From: Alphaproteobacteria bacterium | GTDB lineage: Bacteria; Pseudomonadota; Alphaproteobacteria; Rhizobiales; Xanthobacteraceae | Assembly (NCBI GenBank): GCA_005883445.1 | Contig: VAZL01000345.1 | Location: 1-11,390 of the forward strand | DNA: 11,390 bases | Reading direction: 5' to 3' | Shown here: in pieces, positions 6,215 to 11,390 of the stretch | How positions within the stretch are numbered: position 1 is the stretch's first letter | Layout: each line of letters opens with the position of its first letter | Program-made: the position numbers and the translations under genes | The notes under the pieces: generated by a model | Database searches by the model: none | Told to the model about the DNA's origin: nothing | What the model saw: only the letters and a program-made list of their open reading frames with translations

Positions 6215-7402
6215 ATGCCGCCGACATCGCCCCCAATCTTGGCTGCCATTGCGATTGCCTTGGCGGGCCTGCTTTCAGGCTGCGGCCAAGGCCAGAAGCA
6301 GGCGGCACCGCCGCCGCCGAAGGTGACGGTCGCCAAGCCCGCGCAACGCACCATCGTGGACCAGGACGAGTATGTCGGTCGCTTCGTCCCGGTGAACGTC
6401 GTCGAGGTGCGCGCGCGCGTATCGGGCTACCTCGATCAAATCCACTTCACCGACGGCCAGATCGTGAACCAGGGTGACCTGCTGTTCACCATCGACAAGC
6501 GGTCGTTCCAGAACACCCTCGACCAGGCCCGCGCCAATCTCGAGACCGCGAAATCGAACGTCGTTTTCACCCAGTCGGACCTGTCGCGCGGCCAGCAGCT
6601 GCTGCGCGATCGGACCATCAGCGAGCAAATCTTCGAGCAGCGCGCCCAGGCATTCCGTAACGCCCAGGCTGCGGTGGCGGCAAGCGAGGCGATGGTGCGC
6701 CAGGCCGCGCTCGATCTCGAGTTCACCGAGCTCAGGGCGCCGATCACCGGCCGCATCGGCGACCGACGCGTGACCCAAGGCAATCTGGTGACGGGCGGCG
6801 CCGGCGGCAACACCTCCATGCTTGCCACCATCGTCTCGATCGACCCGATCCGCTTCGAGTTCACCTTCGACGAAGCGTCGCTGTTGCGTTACCAGCGGCT
6901 GGCAACGGGCAACACCGAGATGACCGGCCTCGGCAATACCACGGTCCGTTTGAAGCTGCTCGACGAACCCGACTTCTCCCATTCCGCCCGCATGGACTTC
7001 GTCGACAACGTCATCGATCGCGCGACCGGTACGATCCGCGGGCGGGCGCAACTCGACAACGCCCAAGGCCTATTCACGCCCGGCATGTTCGCGCGCGTGC
7101 AGGTGCCGGCCTCGACGCCGTATGAGGCGCTGATGCTCCCCGACGCCGCCATCGGCACCGAGCAGGCGCGCAAATTCGTCTACGTGGTCGATCAGGACAA
7201 CATTTCGCGGCTGCGCTATGTGACGCTTGGTCAGCTGGTCGGAGACCTGCGCGTGATCAAGGACGGCCTCTCGGCCGGCGACCGCATCGTCGTCAATGGC
7301 CTGATGCGGGTACGCCAGGGGCAGAAGGTGACGCCCGAGGAGCAGGCGGCATCCCCGCAGGCGAGCGTGCCTGCCGCCAAAACGACCGGCAAGCCCGACT
7401 GA
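6215..7402 (+). CDS. RND efflux periplasmic adaptor (membrane fusion protein), lipoprotein, MexE/AcrA type
   Basis: This is a 395-aa adaptor that links the inner-membrane RND pump to an outer-membrane channel. It has a hydrophobic leader (residues 8-20) ending in a lipobox, LLSGC, with Cys23 as the expected lipidated residue. A Pro-rich linker APPPPKVTVAKP follows. Next come the first lipoyl half (RARVSGYLDQIHFTDGQ, 66-82), an alpha-helical coiled-coil hairpin (about 96-168, rich in Q/A/L/R), the second lipoyl half ELRAPITGRIGDRRVTQGN (172-190), a beta-barrel (about 205-290) and a membrane-proximal domain ending near residue 380. The start at 6215 is preferred over ATG 6194 because the extra residues MIFDPDL would put acidic residues ahead of the signal. 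Neither has a clear Shine-Dalgarno, so this is uncertain. The RND gene follows 10 bp later and is almost certainly co-transcribed. The drug or solvent substrate cannot be told from sequence. Confidence 0.93.
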   Translation: MPPTSPPILAAIAIALAGLLSGCGQGQKQAAPPPPKVTVAKPAQRTIVDQDEYVGRFVPVNVVEVRARVSGYLDQIHFTDGQIVNQGDLLFTIDKRSFQNTLDQARANLETAKSNVVFTQSDLSRGQQLLRDRTISEQIFEQRAQAFRNAQAAVAASEAMVRQAALDLEFTELRAPITGRIGDRRVTQGNLVTGGAGGNTSMLATIVSIDPIRFEFTFDEASLLRYQRLATGNTEMTGLGNTTVRLKLLDEPDFSHSARMDFVDNVIDRATGTIRGRAQLDNAQGLFTPGMFARVQVPASTPYEALMLPDAAIGTEQARKFVYVVDQDNISRLRYVTLGQLVGDLRVIKDGLSAGDRIVVNGLMRVRQGQKVTPEEQAASPQASVPAAKTTGKPD

Positions 7403-7412
7403 GCGGCGCCGT

Positions 7413-10400
7413 ATGCGCATCTCGCATTTCTTCATCGATCGGCCGATTTTCGCCGCCGTCGTTTCGGTCGTGTTCTTGATCGTCGGCGGCGTCGCCTATT
7501 CGCGCCTGCCGATCGCGCAATATCCGGAGATCGCGCCGCCCACCATCAACGTGTCGGGGCAATATCCCGGCGCCAATGCGGACATCGTCGCCTCGACCGT
7601 GGTCACGCCGATCGAGCAGCAGATCAACGGCGTCGAGAACATGATCTACATGTCCTCGAATTCGACGGCGGACGGGCGCTTTTCAATCGACGTGAGCTTC
7701 GATCTCGGCACCAATCTCGACATCGCTCAAGTGCAGGTCCAAAACCGCGTTGCCATCGCGCAGCCGCGCTTGCCGGGCGACGTGCGCAATATCGGCGTGA
7801 CCGTGACGAAGAAATCGCCCGACCTGCTGCTGGTCGTTCACCTCTATTCGCCCGACAAGTCGCGCGACACCCTGTTCATTTCCAATTACGCGACGCTCTC
7901 GGTCACGGATATTCTGACCCGCATCGACGGCGTCGGCTCGATCACCGTGTTCGGCAGCCGCGACTATGCGATGCGCATTTGGGTCGATCCCGACCGCCTG
8001 CAGACGGTCGGCTTGACCGCGACCGACGTCATCCTGGCTTTGCAAGGCCAGAACGTCCAGGTTGCCTCCGGCGTGCTCAATCAGCCGCCGATGCCCAAGC
8101 AGGGCGCGTTTCAGATCGCGGTGCAGACGCTGGGGCGCCTCGGCTGCGCGACGTGGCCCGCATCGAGCTCGCCGCGCAGGACTATTCGAGCAATTCGTAT
8201 CTCGACCGCGATCCCGCGGTGGCGCTGGGGATCTTCCAGCGGCCGGGCTCGAACGCACTGGCGACAGCCGAGAGCATCATCGCCACGATGGATCAGCTCT
8301 CGAGTGGCTTCCCGGCCGGCGTCAAGCACGCCATCGTCTACAACCCCACCCAATTCATCCAGCAGTCGGTCGACGCCGTCAAGGAAACCATCCTCGAGGC
8401 GATCTTTCTCGTCGTGCTGGTCGTGATCCTGTTCCTGCAGACTTGGCGCGCGGCCGTCATTCCGATCGTCGCCATTCCGGTGTCGCTGATCGGTACCTTC
8501 TTCTTCATGTCGCTGTTCGGGTTCACGCTGAACAATCTTTCCTTGTTCGGACTGGTGCTCGCGATCGGCATCGTCGTCGACGACGCGATCGTCGTGGTGG
8601 AGAACGTGGAACGTAATATCGCGGCCGGACTCGACCCGCGCGCCGCGGCCTACAAGAGCATGGACGAGGTCGGGCAAGCGCTTATCGCCATTGCGCTGGT
8701 CCTGTGCGCCGTGTTCGTCCCCTCGATCTTCATCACCGGCATCTCCGGGCAATTCTATCGTCAATTCGCGCTCACGATCGCCGGCGCGACGATCATCTCG
8801 CTGATCGTGTCGCTGACGCTGTCGCCGGCCATGTGCGCGCTGCTGCTCAAGCCGCACGACCGTGAGCACCGCGTGGCGTGGTGGGAGCGGCCGATCCGAG
8901 GTTTTTTCCGGCTCTTCAATTTGGGGTTCGAGCGCTTCGCCGACGGCTATCACTGGCTGATTGGTCGCGCAGTGCGCATCGTCGCCATCATGCTCGTTCT
9001 CTACGTTGCGATCCTCGGCTACGGCCTGAACGAATTCCGCAACACGCCGATCGGGTTCATTCCGCAGGTGGATCGCGGGTATTTGATCGCGGTGCTGCAG
9101 TTGCCGCCGGGCTCGTCTTTGGCCCGCACCGACGAGGTCCAGCGGCGGGTGGTCGACATCTGCCTGAAGACGCCTGGCGTCGCGCATGCCGTGAGCATCG
9201 TCGGATTCAGCGGCGCCACCTTCAGCAATGCGCCGAATTCCGGCGCCGTGTTTCTGATTCTCGACGATTGGGCCGATCGCGGGCGCGATCCGAAACTATC
9301 GGCGGCAGGGATCACCGGCGAGCTGTTGAAGCGGCTTTCCGGCATCCAGGAGGCGCTCGCCCTGGTGGTGCAGCCGCCGCCGATTGCGGGCATCGGCAAT
9401 ACCGGCGGATTCCGGATGATGGTCGAAGACCGTCAAAGCCGCGGTTCACAGGCATTGGTGGAAGCGGCCACCGCGATGATGGGCAAGGCTGCCCAGACGC
9501 CAGGGCTGGCGCAAGTGTTCACCTTGTTCGAGAACTCGACACCGCAGCTCTATCTCGACATCGACCGCACCAAGGCCCAGCTTCTCGGCATCAATGTGCC
9601 GGAGGTATTTGCCGGCCTGCAGGTCTATATCGGCTCGGCTTACGTCAACGACTTCAATCTGTTCGGCAAGACGTTCCGCGTCACCGCCCAGGCCGACGCG
9701 CCGTATCGCATGGACGTGAAGGATATCTTGAAAATTCGCGTGCGCAATTCGGCCGGCAACACGGTGCCGCTCGGCTCGTTCACCACGGTGAGGAACATTG
9801 CCGGACCTTACCGGGTCGCTCGCCACAACCTCTACGCCGCGGCCGAGCTCGACGGCGCACCGGCCGCGGGATATTCGCAAGGGCAGGCCATCGAGATCAT
9901 GCAGAAGCTCGCCGCCGAGACCTTGCCCGACGGTTTCGGCTACGAGTGGACGACGCTCGCCTTCCAGCAAGTCAGGGCCGGCAATACCGCGCTGTTCGCA
10001 TTCGTGCTCGCCGTGGTGTTCGTCTTCCTGGTGCTCGCCGCCCAATTCGAAAGCGTGACGCTTCCGCTCGCGGTCATCATGATCGTGCCGATGTGCCTCG
10101 TCGCCGCGATCAGCGGCGTGATCCTGCGCGGGCAGGACAACAACATCCTCACCCAGGTGGGATTCGTCGTGCTGATCGGGCTTGCCGCCAAGAACGCAAT
10201 CCTGATCGTGGAGTTCGCCAAGCAGCTCGAGGACCAGGGCCGCGATCGCCTTACGGCTGCGGTCGAGGCGGCACGGTTGCGCCTGCGTCCCATCCTGATG
10301 ACGTCGTTCGCCTTCATCTTCGGCGTGATGCCGCTGGTGTGGGCGATCGGCGCGGGGGCGGAGCTGCGGCAGATGCTGGGCACCGCGGTATTCGCCGGTA

Positions 10401-10525
10401 TGATCGGAGTAACGGCGTTCGGCCTCGTCTTTACGCCCATCTTCTACGTTGTCTGCCGCTGGATCGCGGAAAAGGCTCGCCGACGCCGACGCGCGCCGCA
10501 GGCGCCGCCCGCGCCGGCGGAATAA
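7413..10525 (+). pseudogene. RND multidrug efflux transporter (HAE1 family, AcrB/MexF type), interrupted by a frameshifting deletion
   Basis: This is a proton-driven inner-membrane pump subunit of a tripartite efflux system. The first frame (7413 to about 8141, about 243 codons) has the canonical N-terminus (FFIDRPIFAAVVSVVF, TM1), PIAQYPEIAPPTINVS, YPGANADIVASTVVTPIEQQ and GTNLDIAQVQVQNR. It ends in IAVQTLGRL. The other frame resumes at about 8141 with RLRDVARIELAAQDYSSNSY and reads to TAA 10523-10525. It includes the TM4 proton-relay acidic pair in GIVVDDAIVVVENVER, the periplasmic second half, and the TM10 lysine in GLAAKNAILIVEFA. About 20 residues normally between these blocks are absent, with a frame change (net loss congruent to 1 mod 3, about 61 nt). 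Restoration gives about 1057 aa, a typical length. All other family blocks are intact. As written, the reading frame cannot give a full pump, which makes recent decay or an assembly gap the main options. No outer-membrane factor gene follows. Confidence 0.93.
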
Positions 10526-10561
10526 CATGGCAGTTAAGGCAAGAGTCTTGTACAGCCGGTC

Positions 10562-10650
10562 ATGCGCGGGCTTGACCCGCGCATCCATCTTCTTCGCAAG
10601 AACATTTTTGCAAAAGATGGATGGATTGCCGGGTCAAGCCCGGCAATGAC
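10562..10650. repeat. double-hairpin palindromic intergenic repeat (Rhizobiales REP-like)
   Basis: Two perfect 9-bp-stem hairpins are present. The left has arms ATGCGCGGG (10562-10570) and CCCGCGCAT (10576-10584) with loop CTTGA. The right has arms ATTGCCGGG (10625-10633) and CCCGGCAAT (10639-10647) with loop TCAAG. The loops are complementary to each other. Between them ATCCATCTT (10583-10591) pairs perfectly with AAGATGGAT (10614-10622), so the whole element can also fold back as one long imperfect cruciform. Elements with these GGGCTTGACCC and GGGTCAAGCCC cores are, to my knowledge, dispersed in many copies between genes in Bradyrhizobium and relatives. It separates the pump gene from the next gene and could act as a terminator or mRNA stabiliser. 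Confidence 0.8.
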
Positions 10651-10660
10651 GACGAGTGCC

Positions 10661-11390
10661 ATGGGTCCGACCAAGTTCGGTTTCGGCGGGGCGCTCACGC
10701 GCAAAGAGGACGACGCTCTCGTCCGCGGCGCCGGCTGCTACGTCGCCGACCATACCCCCGACGGCGCGCTCCACGCGGTGGTTCTGCGCTCGCCCCATGC
10801 GCATGCGCGCTTTCGCATCACCGACGCCGCCAAGGCCGCAGCGATGCCGGGGGTCGCGCTGGTACTCACCGCAAGCGACACCGCCGACCTCGGCGGCCTG
10901 CCGTGCCAAGGGGCGATACCCGATACCGAGATCATCGTTCCGCCCTATCCGATCCTGGCGCGCGAGGAGGTGCGCCACGTCGGCGACGCGGTGGCCTTTG
11001 TGGTGGCGCAGACGCTGGACCAAGCGCGCGACGCGGCCGAAGCGATCGCGATCGAGTGGGAAGCGCTGCCCCGCGTGGTCGGGGCGGTGGCGGCATTGGC
11101 GCCGGGCGCGCCGCTGGTGTGGCCGCCGAGGATCGCCGCGCGCGGCAATCTCGCGTTCGAGACCGAGCTCGGTGATGCGCAGGCGACCGCGCGCGCCTTC
11201 GCCCAGGCGGCGCGCACGGTGTTGCTCACGCTCGTCAACCAGCGGCTCGTCGCCAACTATCTCGACACGCGCGGCGTAGTCGCCGAGTACGATGGCGCGC
11301 GCATCACGCTGACGCTCAGCAGCCAAGGCAGCCATACCGTCCGCGACCTGCTGTGCGCGGAGGTGTTCAAGATCGACAAAGACAAGATGC
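10661..11390 (+). CDS. molybdenum hydroxylase large subunit (CoxL / xanthine dehydrogenase family), 5' part, continues past the window
   Basis: The frame is open from ATG 10661 to the window edge, giving 243 residues of a protein that is normally about 760-800 aa. It is the molybdopterin-binding catalytic subunit of the aerobic CO dehydrogenase / xanthine dehydrogenase family. The N-terminus LTRKEDDALVRGAGCYVAD (12-30) is the family's RxED..L..G.G.Y opening. VVLRSPHAHARF (40-51) and EVRHVGDAVAFVVA (103-116) belong to the a/b-hammerhead domain. NQRLVANYLDTRGVVAEYD (193-211) begins the first molybdenum-binding domain. An in-frame ATG at 10646, on the right arm of the repeat, would add MTTSA; neither ATG has a strong Shine-Dalgarno. 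Substrate (CO, purine, aldehyde or aromatic) cannot be decided, because the active-site loop that diagnoses true CoxL lies beyond the window. FeS and FAD subunit genes are not seen upstream and may lie downstream. Confidence 0.9.
   Translation, partial: MGPTKFGFGGALTRKEDDALVRGAGCYVADHTPDGALHAVVLRSPHAHARFRITDAAKAAAMPGVALVLTASDTADLGGLPCQGAIPDTEIIVPPYPILAREEVRHVGDAVAFVVAQTLDQARDAAEAIAIEWEALPRVVGAVAALAPGAPLVWPPRIAARGNLAFETELGDAQATARAFAQAARTVLLTLVNQRLVANYLDTRGVVAEYDGARITLTLSSQGSHTVRDLLCAEVFKIDKDKM

Noticed and set aside
8111..9187. Long minus-strand open frame opposite the RND pump
   Set aside because: Its translation is highly charged Asp/Arg/His/Gln-rich with no fold signatures, and the opposite strand carries a strongly conserved pump.
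1..11390. CRISPR array, tRNA/rRNA genes, insertion sequence or transposase, phage attachment site
   Set aside because: I saw no regularly spaced repeats, no RNA-gene signatures, no transposase motifs and no terminal repeats with target duplications anywhere in the window.

Overview
The window is high-GC, gene-dense DNA that reads as chromosomal sequence of an alphaproteobacterium of the Rhizobiales (Hyphomicrobiales), probably near Bradyrhizobiaceae or Xanthobacteraceae. I base this on protein character and on the double-hairpin intergenic repeat at 10562-10650, a type I know from those genomes. The placement is inference; no rRNA or other marker gene is present.

Left part (1-5006, all + strand): a surface-polysaccharide or envelope block. 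It holds a UDP-glucuronate 4-epimerase-type NAD-dependent epimerase (interrupted), a Gfo/Idh/MocA dehydrogenase and a DegT/DnrJ/EryC1/StrS aminotransferase that look like a GnnA/GnnB-type pair for 3-amino nucleotide sugars, and the lipid II flippase MurJ (interrupted). Their likely common theme is supplying activated sugars and moving lipid-linked precursors for lipid A, polysaccharide or peptidoglycan.

Middle (5007-6005, - strand): an intact HtrA/DegP-like serine protease with one PDZ domain and no visible export signal. It converges on murJ, and the two stop codons abut. From its start, a divergent gap of about 209 bp (6006-6214) leads into a + strand two-gene efflux operon.

Right part (6215-10525, + strand): a periplasmic lipoprotein adaptor (membrane fusion protein) followed 10 bp later by an AcrB/MexF-type RND transporter (interrupted). 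No outer-membrane channel gene and no regulator lie in the window. A double-hairpin repeat (10562-10650) follows, then the 5' part of a molybdenum hydroxylase large subunit (CoxL / xanthine dehydrogenase family), which runs off the right edge.

The most striking property is that three of the seven recognisable genes (epimerase, murJ, RND pump) are broken in the sequence as given, each by a net deletion that changes frame: about 70-80 nt, 2 nt and about 61 nt. The flanking protein sequence is well conserved on both sides each time. Sequencing or assembly error is the leading explanation, with recent gene decay second. I see no evidence for a novel defence, mobile or CRISPR-like system. No gene-free stretch longer than about 210 bp exists.
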